This document shows positions 29,534 through 38,026 of a DNA stretch of 64,000 nucleotides, piece by piece; positions within the stretch are counted from its first letter, which is position 1, and each line of letters begins with the position of its first letter. A program made the position numbers and the translations under genes. The DNA comes from Bradyrhizobium sp. SRS-191 (GTDB taxonomy: Bacteria > Pseudomonadota > Alphaproteobacteria > Rhizobiales > Xanthobacteraceae). Below the pieces are notes generated by a model. That model made no database searches. It was not told where the DNA came from and saw only the letters and a program-made list of their open reading frames with translations. The DNA is taken from NCBI RefSeq assembly GCF_024586915.1, contig NZ_JANBVS010000021.1, positions 1 to 64,000 on the forward strand. The letters are read 5' to 3'.

Positions 29534-32184
29534 CTCGCCGCGGCGTTGATCTCCGGCGAACTGCTGTCTTCCGCGGACTGCGTGAACGCTTGCAGCGCCT
29601 CGGCCATCTGGATGCGGCCGCCGACGCCGGTGATGACCACGTCCACCATCGTGAGCGATGAGTGGAAATGGCCGCGCGCCTTGAGCTGGCCGACCGGAAC
29701 GCCGGCGGCAGAGAGCGCCTCGGCATAGGCGATACCCTCGTCACGCAGCGGATCGAACTCGCAGGTGACGATGTAGGCCGGCGGCAATCCCTTCAATTGT
29801 CCGCGCAGCGGCGACACGCGGGGATCGGTGCGGTCGGCCGGCGAGCAGTAGATGTCCCAGAACCAGTACATCAAGCCGCGCGTCAGGAAGTAGCCGGCCG
29901 CGTTGTCCACGTAGGACGGGCGATCGAAGCTGCAATCGGTCACCGGGCACACCAGCAACTGACCGCCGATCGCGGGGCCGCCGCGGTCGCGCGCCAGCTG
30001 ACAGGTGACGGCGGCGATGTTGCCCCCGGCGCTCCAGCCCGCGACCAGTACAGGGCCCTCGCGACCGCCGAGCTCTGCCGCGTGCTCGGCAACCCATTTG
30101 GCCGCGGCATAGCCGTCCTCGGCGGCCGCCGGGAAGCGATGCTCGGGCGCGTGGCGGTAGTTCACGCTGACGAAGATCATGTTGGAGCGGCGGCACATGT
30201 CGCGGCAGAACGGATCGTCCGACTGCTCGTCGCCGAGCACCCAGCCGCCGCCGTGGAAGTAGACCACGATCGGATGCGGTCCCGGGGTTGCCGGCCGGTA
30301 GAGGCGGTAGGCGAGGGGGCCTTCGGCGCCCTGCAACGTCCCGTCCTTGACCTCGCCGACGGGGCGTCCCGGCGGCCTGGCCTTGTTGAATTCGGCGATG
30401 AAGTCGCGTGCGCCCTGCGCGCCCATCGATTCGATCGGCGGCAGGTTCATCTCGGTGAGCATGTTCAGCACCAACCGGACATCCGGCTGCAGCTTCACGA
30501 TCTCGCCGTCATTGCATTGCGTCGCGCCGTCCGGACCCGTGAGTTTGAAGCCGAGCATGCCGCGGCTGACGATCTCGTTGCAGATGCCGCGATAGGGCCC
30601 GACGCCGCCGGTATAGGGCATCAAGGTCTGCGGCTTGCCCGGCACGTTGGCGCCCGTGTACCAGGTGTTGGCGAGCCGGTGCAGCGTGACTGTCGAGCAA
30701 TCCGCCATGTGTCGCATCCAGCCGTCCTGCGCCGTCTCGGTCGGCTCGATCGTCGTAAAGCCGGCGTCGCGCATCGCGGCGAGCCGATCGACCACGAAGT
30801 CGACATGCTGCTCGATCGACACCGCCATGTTCGACAGCACCGAGGGGCTACCGGGTCCGGTGATCAGGAACAGGTTGGGGAAGCCGGCGACGGTGAGACC
30901 GAGATAGGTCTCGGGGCCATTCGCCCAGCTGTCGTCGAGCGACTTGCCGCCGCGGCCCTTGATCGGATGCACCGCGCGGATCGCGCCGGTCATGGCGTCG
31001 AAGCCGGTCGCGAACACGATGACGTCGACGTCGAAGCTGCGCTTGTCGGTCTTGATCGCGCCGGTGGTGATGGACGCGATCGGCTCCTTGCGCAGGTTCA
31101 CCAGCGTCACGTTCGGACGGTTGAACGTCGCGTAGTAGTTGGTGTCGAGGCACGGACGCTTGGCGCCGAAGGGATGATCGTGAGGCGTGAGCGCCTCGGC
31201 CGTCTCGGGGTCCTTGACGATCTCGCGGATCTTTTCGCGGATGAGATCGGCGAGCAGCGCGTTGCCGTCGGCGTCGACGCCCTGGTCGGCCCACAGCTGC
31301 GTCAGCATGCCGACGAGATCGCCGGAGGCCCACATCTTCTCGAAGCGCTCGCGGCGCTCGGCATCGCTCAGCGCCCAGCTGAACTCGATGGCCGGCGGGA
31401 TCGGCACGCCCGTCATCGACCAGCGCGCCTGCTCGCGCAGGCCGGCGCGATCCTGTGCGAGCTGCGCGGCGCGATCGGCCGGCAGCGGACCGTTATGCGC
31501 GGGGAGAGCGAAGTTCGGGGTCCGTTGGAAGACGGTCAGCTGCGCCGCCTGCTCGGCAACGATCGGGATCGACTGGATGGCCGACGAACCGGTGCCGATC
31601 ACGGCCACACGCTTGCCCCGGAGGTCGACGCCGTCATGCGGCCAGCGGCTGGTGAAGTAGATCTCGCCCTTGAAGTCGTGCACGCCGTCGATTTCCGGCG
31701 GCTTCGGCTGCGACAGGCAGCCGGTGGCCATGATGTAGTGGCGGCAGGACACGGCGGGGCCGTTGTCGGTCGTCAGCAGCCAGCGCTCCTTGCCTTCATC
31801 CCAGGCGGCGCCGAGCACGCGGGTGCCGAAACGGATGTCGCGGCGCAGGTCATAGCGATCGGCCACGAAGCCGAGATAGCGCAGGATCTCCGGCTGGGTT
31901 GCGTATCTCTCCGACCATTGCCAGGCGGTCTCGAGCTCGGGATCGAAGGTGTAGCCGTAGTCGACGGTCTGGATGTCGCAGCGCGCGCCCGGATAGCGGT
32001 TCCAGTACCATGTGCCGCCGACATCATGGGCGGTATCGAGCGCCACGGTCGAGAACCCCGCCTTGCGCAGCCGATGCAGCAGGTACAATCCCGCAAACCC
32101 GGCGCCGACGACGGCAACGTCCACCGTCTGGGTTTCGCCGTGAGTCGATTCCTGTGCGCGTGCCTCGACCAGACCGTCTGACAT
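29530..32184 (-). CDS. Baeyer-Villiger-type monooxygenase fused to an alpha/beta-hydrolase
   Basis: This 884-residue protein has two enzyme parts. Residues 1-545 are a class B flavoprotein monooxygenase: FAD fold GAGFAG at 27-32, GGTWYWNRYPGARCD at 56-70, and NADPH fold GTGSSA at 197-202. The fingerprint FxGxxxHxxxW at 171-181 reads FKGEIYFTSRW, so the usual His is Phe 177. Residues 620-884 are a hormone-sensitive-lipase-type esterase with oxyanion HGGG (644-647), nucleophile Ser 718 in GWSAG, Asp 811 and His 839 or 841. Such a fusion could oxidise a ketone to an ester and cut it to alcohol and acid. Substrate is unknown. It is transcribed alone, divergent from serA. Confidence 0.9.
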   Translation of the reverse strand: MSDGLVEARAQESTHGETQTVDVAVVGAGFAGLYLLHRLRKAGFSTVALDTAHDVGGTWYWNRYPGARCDIQTVDYGYTFDPELETAWQWSERYATQPEILRYLGFVADRYDLRRDIRFGTRVLGAAWDEGKERWLLTTDNGPAVSCRHYIMATGCLSQPKPPEIDGVHDFKGEIYFTSRWPHDGVDLRGKRVAVIGTGSSAIQSIPIVAEQAAQLTVFQRTPNFALPAHNGPLPADRAAQLAQDRAGLREQARWSMTGVPIPPAIEFSWALSDAERRERFEKMWASGDLVGMLTQLWADQGVDADGNALLADLIREKIREIVKDPETAEALTPHDHPFGAKRPCLDTNYYATFNRPNVTLVNLRKEPIASITTGAIKTDKRSFDVDVIVFATGFDAMTGAIRAVHPIKGRGGKSLDDSWANGPETYLGLTVAGFPNLFLITGPGSPSVLSNMAVSIEQHVDFVVDRLAAMRDAGFTTIEPTETAQDGWMRHMADCSTVTLHRLANTWYTGANVPGKPQTLMPYTGGVGPYRGICNEIVSRGMLGFKLTGPDGATQCNDGEIVKLQPDVRLVLNMLTEMNLPPIESMGAQGARDFIAEFNKARPPGRPVGEVKDGTLQGAEGPLAYRLYRPATPGPHPIVVYFHGGGWVLGDEQSDDPFCRDMCRRSNMIFVSVNYRHAPEHRFPAAAEDGYAAAKWVAEHAAELGGREGPVLVAGWSAGGNIAAVTCQLARDRGGPAIGGQLLVCPVTDCSFDRPSYVDNAAGYFLTRGLMYWFWDIYCSPADRTDPRVSPLRGQLKGLPPAYIVTCEFDPLRDEGIAYAEALSAAGVPVGQLKARGHFHSSLTMVDVVITGVGGRIQMAEALQAFTQSAEDSSSPEINAAAS

Positions 32185-32471
32185 GCTGACCTCCCGATGA
32201 TTTTATGATTGCCGGGAAGGCTAGCCTTGCTCGTCTGGTTTGTCAGCACACAAAACAACGATCTGCGGTTGTTGCGCCGCAAGAGGCGGAGTGAATCCGG
32301 TATGCCAGGCGTTGATCTTGCATTGCCGCTCAAAACGCCGCTGCGGAGTGGACAAGACCCTGAGAAAGCGACAGAAAGCGCTTCTGCCGCTGCGCATTCA
32401 CCAAGTTTCAACGCATCGCGACTGTAACAACCGCTACACTACGCCACACCCCGACTGAGTCAGGCCACGCC

Positions 32472-33719
32472 ATGCCGCTATCGTTGCCCAAGCAAAAGAT
32501 CCGCGTTCTGCTCCTGGAGGGCGTGAACGACTCGGCCGTCCGCATGTTCGAGGCCAGCGGCTATACTGAGGTCGAACGGCTGCCCAAGGCGCTCGGCTCG
32601 GCGGAATTGAAACGGATGCTGTCGGGCGTGCACATGCTCGGCATTCGCTCGCGGACCAATCTGACCGCCGACGTATTGCAGGCGGCCGACCGCCTCATGG
32701 CGGTGGGCTGCTTCTCGGTCGGCACCAACCAGGTCGATCTCGATGCCGCCAAGCGGCTCGGCATTCCCGTGTTCAACGCGCCCTATTCGAACACGCGCAG
32801 CGTCGCCGAACTGACCATCGCCGAGGTCGTGATGCTGATGCGGCGGATCTTCCCGCGCTCGGTGTCGGCGCATGCCGGCGGCTGGGACAAGTCCGCCAAT
32901 GGCAGCCGCGAGGTACGCGGCAAGACGCTCGGCATCATCGGCTACGGCAATATCGGCTCGCAGCTGTCGAACCTCGCCGAAGCCATGGGCATGCGCGTGA
33001 TCTTCTTCGATCTCACCGACAAGCTGCGTCATGGCAACACCGAGCCGGTCGAGAGCCTCGACGAGCTGCTGGCCAATAGCGACGTCGTCTCGCTGCACGT
33101 GCCGGAGACGCCGGCGACCGCGAACATGATTGGCGAGCGCCAGATCCGTCACATGAAGGACGGCGCTTACCTGATCAACAATTCGCGCGGCACGGTCGTC
33201 GACATCGACGCGTTGGCCAGCGCGCTGCGCGATGGCAAACTCTCGGGCGCGGCTGTGGACGTGTTCCCGGTCGAGCCGGCCTCGAACGCCGATCCGTTCG
33301 TGTCGCCGCTGCAAGGCCTACCCAATGTGATCCTGACCCCGCATGTCGGCGGCTCCACCGAGGAGGCGCAGGACCGCATCGGCGGTGAGGTCGCGCGCAA
33401 GCTGATCGATTATTCCGACGTCGGCTCGACCTTCGGCGCGGTGAACTTCCCGCAGGTGCAACTGCCGGCGCGTCCGACCGGCACGCGCTTCATCCACGTC
33501 CACCGCAACGTCCCCGGCGTGCTGCGGCAGGTCAACGAGGCGGTGGCGCGGCACAACATCAATATCCTCGCGCAGTATCTGCAGACCGATCCCGAGGTCG
33601 GCTACGTCGTGCTCGAAACCGACGTGGTCGGCGGCGAGGGTGAGGAGCTGCTGTCGGAGCTGCGGGCAGTGGAAGGCACCATCCGCGTCCGCGTGCTGTA
33701 CGATCACGACCGGCCTTGA
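32472..33719 (+). CDS. serA: D-3-phosphoglycerate dehydrogenase
   Basis: This 415-residue NAD-dependent enzyme makes 3-phosphohydroxypyruvate, the first step of serine synthesis. The NAD fold has GIIGYGNIGSQ, the catalytic Arg is in NNSRGTVVD, and the His in LTPHVGGSTEEA. A C-terminal ACT domain (about 340-415, NVPGVLRQVNEAVARHNI) senses serine. Length and domain order match the E. coli type. The next gene starts 19 bases later in the same direction, so the two may be co-transcribed. Confidence 0.93.
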   Translation: MPLSLPKQKIRVLLLEGVNDSAVRMFEASGYTEVERLPKALGSAELKRMLSGVHMLGIRSRTNLTADVLQAADRLMAVGCFSVGTNQVDLDAAKRLGIPVFNAPYSNTRSVAELTIAEVVMLMRRIFPRSVSAHAGGWDKSANGSREVRGKTLGIIGYGNIGSQLSNLAEAMGMRVIFFDLTDKLRHGNTEPVESLDELLANSDVVSLHVPETPATANMIGERQIRHMKDGAYLINNSRGTVVDIDALASALRDGKLSGAAVDVFPVEPASNADPFVSPLQGLPNVILTPHVGGSTEEAQDRIGGEVARKLIDYSDVGSTFGAVNFPQVQLPARPTGTRFIHVHRNVPGVLRQVNEAVARHNINILAQYLQTDPEVGYVVLETDVVGGEGEELLSELRAVEGTIRVRVLYDHDRP

Positions 33720-33738
33720 GCGCGGAAGGCTGACGTCG

Positions 33739-34218
33739 ATGAGCGCACAGTCCCCATCCTCGTCAGCCTCCTCCGTCGTGCTCAGCACGACCGTTCCGGC
33801 GCGGGTGCTGCGGCATGATCCGCAATACGGCATGTCGACCTTGTTCTTCGCCGATGGCGAGCTGAGGGTGCCGATGGTCGATGCGGATGTCGATGCCGGA
33901 GTGTCGGTTACCATCGAGGCCCGCGACGTATCGATCGCGCTGTCGCGGCCGATGGACGTGTCGATCACCAATCGGCTGCCGGGCCGGATCGAAGAGATCC
34001 TGCCGCTCGATCCGCCCTACGTCCGCGTGACCTTCGATCTCGGCGCGACGAAGCTGCATGCGCTGGTGACCTTGGAGTCGGTCGAGCGGCTGGCGCTGGA
34101 GCCGGACCTCTCCGCCTGGGCCATGATCAAGAGCGTCGCGATCGGGCCCGGCGCGGTTCGGCCTTCGGAGCTGCCTCGGCCGCGCCGCTGGCCCGCTTCT
34201 GATAGCGGGGATCGGTAG
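33739..34218 (+). CDS. Freestanding ModC C-terminal (Mop/TOBE) domain protein
   Basis: This 159-residue protein aligns along its length only with the molybdate-binding regulatory domain of ModC. After a Ser-rich start, VPARVLRHDPQYGMSTLFF and ARDVSIALSRPMDVSITNRLPG form the first lobe, and a second lobe ends in AWAMIKSVAI. There is no ATPase domain. A GGAAGG site precedes ATG 33739. The last 92 bases overlap, tail to tail, the modE gene on the other strand. It may store molybdate or act as the sensor missing from the local ModE. It could instead be a relic of a duplicated modC. The frame and conserved motifs are clear; the function is inferred. Confidence 0.75.
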   Translation: MSAQSPSSSASSVVLSTTVPARVLRHDPQYGMSTLFFADGELRVPMVDADVDAGVSVTIEARDVSIALSRPMDVSITNRLPGRIEEILPLDPPYVRVTFDLGATKLHALVTLESVERLALEPDLSAWAMIKSVAIGPGAVRPSELPRPRRWPASDSGDR

Positions 34219-34570
34219 CCTTCTGCAGCTCGCCCAGCGCCGCCGCGGTGGCGGTGCGCGTGCGTCGTTGCATCGATTGATACAGCGCGATCAGCCGCTC
34301 GCCGAACGGCGTGATCTCTGCGCCGCCGCCACGTCGACCCGGATGGGTCTCGAACACCGGCGTCTCGAAGGTGCGGTTGAGCGCATCGACCATCAGCCAG
34401 CACTTGCGATAGGAGATACCGCTCGCGCGCGCGGCGCCGAGGATCGAACGCTCCCTGCGGATGAACTCGATCAACTGCAGATCCTCCGGCGACAGGCTGC
34501 CGCCATTGCCGAAGTTGATGGTCAGTTCGATCTGCGCGGCGCGCTTCATGTCCATCCGATCAATCGTCAC
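34127..34570 (-). CDS. modE: Molybdate-responsive regulator ModE, DNA-binding domain only
   Basis: This 147-residue protein matches the N-terminal winged-helix half of ModE: AARASGISYRKCWLMVDALN is the recognition region, and ETHPGRRGGGAEITPFGERL the wing and dimerisation part. The two Mop lobes that bind molybdate in E. coli ModE (about 262 residues) are absent and replaced by a Lys/Arg/Ala-rich tail. It is last in the unit yqeB-DUF2478-modE, 15 bases after the previous gene. It may control modABC and its own unit through the TGTAT-N8-ATATANC sites. Confidence 0.85.
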   Translation of the reverse strand: MTIDRMDMKRAAQIELTINFGNGGSLSPEDLQLIEFIRRERSILGAARASGISYRKCWLMVDALNRTFETPVFETHPGRRGGGAEITPFGERLIALYQSMQRRTRTATAAALGELQKATDPRYQKRASGAAEAAPKAEPRRARSRRS

Positions 34571-34585
34571 ATGACCCTGATCATG

Positions 34586-35137
34586 TCATGCGCAAGCTCG
34601 CGATGTCATGACGCGACGAGACCAGTCCGTCAACCAGTCGGCGTGCCGAGCGACGTCCGCTGCAACGCATTCAGCCAAGCTGCCGGTATAATTTTGCCAC
34701 TCGCTCATCATGGCCGGTGACACCGCAGTGATCACCGGAAGCCCTGCTGAGATCGCTGATCCGAACGCATCAGCAAGGCCGCCGCCCGCCGCTTCCTGTT
34801 TGCCGAACTTGCTGAGGATCACCACGTCGGTGCCGCGCGCGATCGACTGCTGCACGGCGGCGCAGGCGAGCACCAGGCCTTCGGGATCGAGGTTGCAGGC
34901 CAGCGACCCCGGACCGAGATCCTGCGAGATCGAGAACAGCCTGTTGTCATCGAGGCTGCGCAGCATCATGGCCTTGCACGGCTTGGCATTGTCCGCGCTG
35001 CTCTCGATCACGCCGGACACGCGCAATCCCGCGTCGGCGAGGCGCATGGCGAAATCGGCGAGCATCTCCTGGATCACGCTGGACGCGGCGCCTTGCAGCG
35101 CCACGATCTGGCACGACCCGATCTCAGCGACACCCAT
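34586..35137 (-). CDS. DUF2478 protein of molybdenum loci
   Basis: This 183-residue protein belongs to DUF2478, a family commonly found beside molybdate transport genes. It has a nucleoside-triphosphatase-like layout (IVALQGAASSVIQEML at the start, VVILSKFGKQEA in the middle), but the P-loop is degenerate. ATG 35137 has GAGGAGGA just upstream, which decides the start. It is between yqeB and modE in one operon. A role in handling molybdenum or delivering it to enzymes is possible but not shown. Confidence 0.8.
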   Translation of the reverse strand: MGVAEIGSCQIVALQGAASSVIQEMLADFAMRLADAGLRVSGVIESSADNAKPCKAMMLRSLDDNRLFSISQDLGPGSLACNLDPEGLVLACAAVQQSIARGTDVVILSKFGKQEAAGGGLADAFGSAISAGLPVITAVSPAMMSEWQNYTGSLAECVAADVARHADWLTDWSRRVMTSRACA

Positions 35138-35148
35138 GGCAGTCCTCC

Positions 35149-36012
35149 TCACACTTTGGCGGAGACGCGGCCCGCCTTCCGACCGGTTTGCATGATCTGG
35201 TGAACGGCCGACACGACGCTCGCAGCGATCGATTGCCCGCGTTCGTCCATGCCGGTCCAGGCGGCGTGGCGTCCGCGCGGATCGATCTCGAGCAGCTTGA
35301 CGTCGGCCGGCACCCGCATCCCGTCACGCGCGATGCCACGCAGCGCGCCGTCGAGCGGCGCCAGCACCGGCCTGCCGCCGAGCGAGCCGAGCTGCATCCC
35401 CTTGTATACGCGTGTGCCGATGTCGAGCGGCGTGTGCCAGACGGCGTCCTGGTCCGAGTAGACGAAGCGCTCGCGTCCGGCGCCGCCGAGATCGCGCGCC
35501 TTGCCGTCCGCGTTGCGCGTGGTGCCCTGCGCGACGATCGCACCGGTCTCGCACGGGTGCGTCTCGATCGCGACGTCGCAATTGTGCCCGACCGCGAAGC
35601 GCGGGCCGATGCCGACGGCAATGCCTGCGACGCCGCGCAGATCCGGCGTGGCCAGATGCTTCTGCATGCGGGCATCGACGATGACGGAGGGATAGCGGAA
35701 GGCGATGATGTCGGTGAGATGCATCCCGGTGACAACGACGAGGTTCGGCTCGCGATGAAGCCGGACGACGTCCGCGATGCTCTCGGCCCGGCCCCCGACC
35801 ACGCCGCCGACCTTGCGCGCCTCGCCGAACAGCACGTCATGGAACGCCATGCCCCGGCGGATCACCGGAGGGAACGCGTCGTGACAGAGCACGATCGCGA
35901 AGCGGGCGTCACTGAGCTTTGCCGCAACTGCGGAGGCAATCTCGTTGGTGCCCAGCACCAGCGCCAGCGGCTTGGGCGCGTTCGGATGCCAGGTGACGGC
36001 GGCGGCTTTCAT
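35149..36012 (-). CDS. yqeB: YqeB / EF2563-family molybdenum hydroxylase accessory protein
   Basis: This 287-residue protein matches the family annotated as selenium-dependent molybdenum hydroxylase system protein. A Rossmann-type start (LALVLGTNEIASAVAAKL) is followed by VVLCHDAFPPVIRRGMAFHD-like signatures (19 of them visible here as IVLCHDAFPPVIRRGMAFH) and a C-terminal half with QLGSLGGRPVLAPLDGALRG. ATG 36012 gives the normal length. It leads the unit with DUF2478 and modE and sits 110-170 bases downstream of two candidate ModE sites. It may help mature the xanthine-dehydrogenase-type enzymes of this genome. No selenium genes are in the window. Confidence 0.82.
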   Translation of the reverse strand: MKAAAVTWHPNAPKPLALVLGTNEIASAVAAKLSDARFAIVLCHDAFPPVIRRGMAFHDVLFGEARKVGGVVGGRAESIADVVRLHREPNLVVVTGMHLTDIIAFRYPSVIVDARMQKHLATPDLRGVAGIAVGIGPRFAVGHNCDVAIETHPCETGAIVAQGTTRNADGKARDLGGAGRERFVYSDQDAVWHTPLDIGTRVYKGMQLGSLGGRPVLAPLDGALRGIARDGMRVPADVKLLEIDPRGRHAAWTGMDERGQSIAASVVSAVHQIMQTGRKAGRVSAKV

Positions 36013-36133
36013 GCTGATGACCTCGTGTTGCGAGATCGAATTAGCAAGCGTCGGGCCAGCAGGCCGGGCGCGAGACAAGTCGTTCGAAGCCTTCACGAAT
36101 CCCGGAACCATCGGGACGGCTTCGGGTATCAGC

Positions 36134-36154
36134 TGTATTGTTCAGGATATAACA
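36134..36154 (+). promoter_or_regulatory. Candidate ModE site 1 (upstream of yqeB)
   Basis: The site reads TGTAT, eight bases, then ATATAACA. The same TGTAT-N8-ATATANC layout is found at 36160-36180 (opposite strand) and 38885-38905, and nowhere else that was noticed. It is about 120 bases before the yqeB start. Confidence 0.6.
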
Positions 36155-36159
36155 TGAGA

Positions 36160-36180
36160 CGCTATATTGTCGCGTATACA
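36160..36180 (-). promoter_or_regulatory. Candidate ModE site 2 (upstream of yqeB)
   Basis: On the minus strand this reads TGTAT, eight bases, then ATATAGCG. It is five bases from site 1 and inverted to it, so a pair of ModE dimers could bind side by side. Confidence 0.58.
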
Positions 36181-36219
36181 ACACGGCGTATTGCAGGAGG
36201 CGGGCGGGGACCTTCGATC

Positions 36220-37314
36220 TCAGGCGAGCGGCTCTTCGCGGCGGACCAGCGCGACGCCCTTGACCTGGGCATAGACGGGGAGCCCCTGCTGAAGCCCAAG
36301 CTCGTTCCACGAGCGCTGGGTGACGCGGGACAGCAGCCGCGCGCCCTGGCCATCCTCGCCGAGGCCGAGCAGGGCGGTGACGCGGTGATCCGACTGGCTG
36401 CGGATCTCGAGGATTCTGGCCCTGAGCACGTTGACGATGGTGCTGCGGCTCGGCGTTTCCAAGGCGAGGCTGACGTCGTCGGCCAGCACGCGCAGACGGC
36501 GGCGGGTCCCGAGCGTAAGCGGCTCGGCCGGCACCAGGAAGTATCCGCCGCCGACTTCGAGCGTCGCCATGCCGTCGGCCGCATCCTGCTTCAGCACGGT
36601 AGCGTCGAGGCTCACGGCGGCGTCGCGTGATAGCGCGAGCGGCAGCGACAGATCGGACTGCAGCTCTGACAGCGGACCCGACGCCAGCACGGCGCCATTG
36701 CGCATCAGCACCAGCTGATCGGCGAGCCGCTCGACCTCGGCGATGTCGTGGCTGATGTAGAGGATCGGCAGCACGAGCGCGGCGTGCAGCCGCTCCAGAT
36801 AGGGCAGGATCTCGTCCTTGGTCATCTGGTCGAGCGCCGATAGCGGCTCGTCCATCAGCAGGAGCTTGGGCTGGCTGAGCAGCGCGCGGCCGATGGCGAC
36901 GCGCTGCCGCTCGCCGCCGGAGAGATGCCGAGGCGAGCGTTCCAGCAGCCTGGCGATGCCCAAGAGCCCTACGATCTCGTCGAAGCCGATTGCGCCGGCT
37001 CCGGCCTTGCCGGGATGGCCATACATCAGGTTGCGGCGAACCGAGAGGTGCGGAAACAGATTGGCTTCCTGAAACACGTAGCCGATCGGACGCTGATGCA
37101 CGGGACGGAAGGTCTTCTCGTCCTGCCAGACATCGCCGGCGACGGAGCACATCCCGTCCAGACGGTTGAGCCCGGCAATGCAGCGCATGACCGCGGTCTT
37201 GCCGCAGCCGGAGGGGCCGAAGATCGCGGTCACGCCGCGCGCCGGCACCTCGAAGCGTGCGTTCAGCTCGAAGCGCCCGAGCGTGCCGCGGAAGTCGACC
37301 TTGACCGTGCTCAT
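36220..37314 (-). CDS. modC: Molybdate ABC transporter ATPase
   Basis: This 364-residue ATPase powers molybdate import. It shows Walker A GPSGCGKT (33-40), signature LSGGERQRVA (131-140) and Walker B LLLMDEPLSA, then the regulatory Mop/TOBE domain from about 235 (LADDVSLALETP ... AQVKGVAL). ATG 37314 overlaps the end of modB by ATGA. It is the last gene of modABC; the candidate ModE sites lie 40-86 bases after its stop and belong to the next unit. Confidence 0.95.
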   Translation of the reverse strand: MSTVKVDFRGTLGRFELNARFEVPARGVTAIFGPSGCGKTAVMRCIAGLNRLDGMCSVAGDVWQDEKTFRPVHQRPIGYVFQEANLFPHLSVRRNLMYGHPGKAGAGAIGFDEIVGLLGIARLLERSPRHLSGGERQRVAIGRALLSQPKLLLMDEPLSALDQMTKDEILPYLERLHAALVLPILYISHDIAEVERLADQLVLMRNGAVLASGPLSELQSDLSLPLALSRDAAVSLDATVLKQDAADGMATLEVGGGYFLVPAEPLTLGTRRRLRVLADDVSLALETPSRSTIVNVLRARILEIRSQSDHRVTALLGLGEDGQGARLLSRVTQRSWNELGLQQGLPVYAQVKGVALVRREEPLA

Positions 37315-38000
37315 GAGGTACTTTTCGTCATCTTCTTCTCGATCAGCATCATCGTGAGAATGACGGCAAACGAGAACACGACCATGCCGAGCGCCAGCAC
37401 GGAGGCCTCGGTCCATTGCGACGTCTCGACATAGTCGTAGATCGCGACCGACAGCACCTTGGTCCTGCCGGGAATGCTGCCGCCGATCATCAGCACGACG
37501 CCGAACTCGCCCACCGTGTGAGCGAAGCCGAGGATCGCGCCGGTGAGAAAGCCCGGGCTCGCCAGCGGCACGGCGATGGTCCAGAACGCGCGCCAGGGCG
37601 AGGCACGCAAGGTGGCGGCCGCCTCCATCGGCTTCTCGCCCATCGCCTCGAAGGCATTGCGGATCGGCTGCACCACGAACGGCATCGAGAACAGCACCGA
37701 GCCGATCACGAGGCCCGGAAAGGTGAAGGCCAACGTGCGCGCGCCCCACAGCGAGGCCAGTGCGCCGCCCGGTCCGCTCGGGCCGAGCGCGACCAGCAGA
37801 TAGAAGCCGAGCACGGTCGGCGGCAGCACCAGGGGGATCGCGACCAGCGCTGCAACCGCCTCCTTCCACCACGCCCGCGATCGCGCCAGCCACCACGCGA
37901 TCGGCGTGCCCACGAGCATCAGGATGACGGTCGTGAGCGCCGCGAGTTCGAGGGTCAGCCGGATCGGTTGCCAGATATCGGCAGAAACGTGGAGGTTCAT
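37311..38000 (-). CDS. modB: Molybdate ABC transporter permease
   Basis: This 229-residue permease has five TM helices and the EAA loop MEAAATLRASPWRAFWTIA that docks ModC. Further conserved motifs are LPPTVLGFYLL and HTVGEFGVVLMIGG. It begins 26 bases after modA and overlaps modC by four bases. Confidence 0.95.
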   Translation of the reverse strand: MNLHVSADIWQPIRLTLELAALTTVILMLVGTPIAWWLARSRAWWKEAVAALVAIPLVLPPTVLGFYLLVALGPSGPGGALASLWGARTLAFTFPGLVIGSVLFSMPFVVQPIRNAFEAMGEKPMEAAATLRASPWRAFWTIAVPLASPGFLTGAILGFAHTVGEFGVVLMIGGSIPGRTKVLSVAIYDYVETSQWTEASVLALGMVVFSFAVILTMMLIEKKMTKSTS

Positions 38001-38026
38001 CCTTTGGGCATCATCGATCGATGGGC

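Noticed and set aside
29662..32181. An 839-codon open frame opposite the monooxygenase-esterase gene
   Set aside because: The real gene on the other strand has clear motifs; this frame has none.
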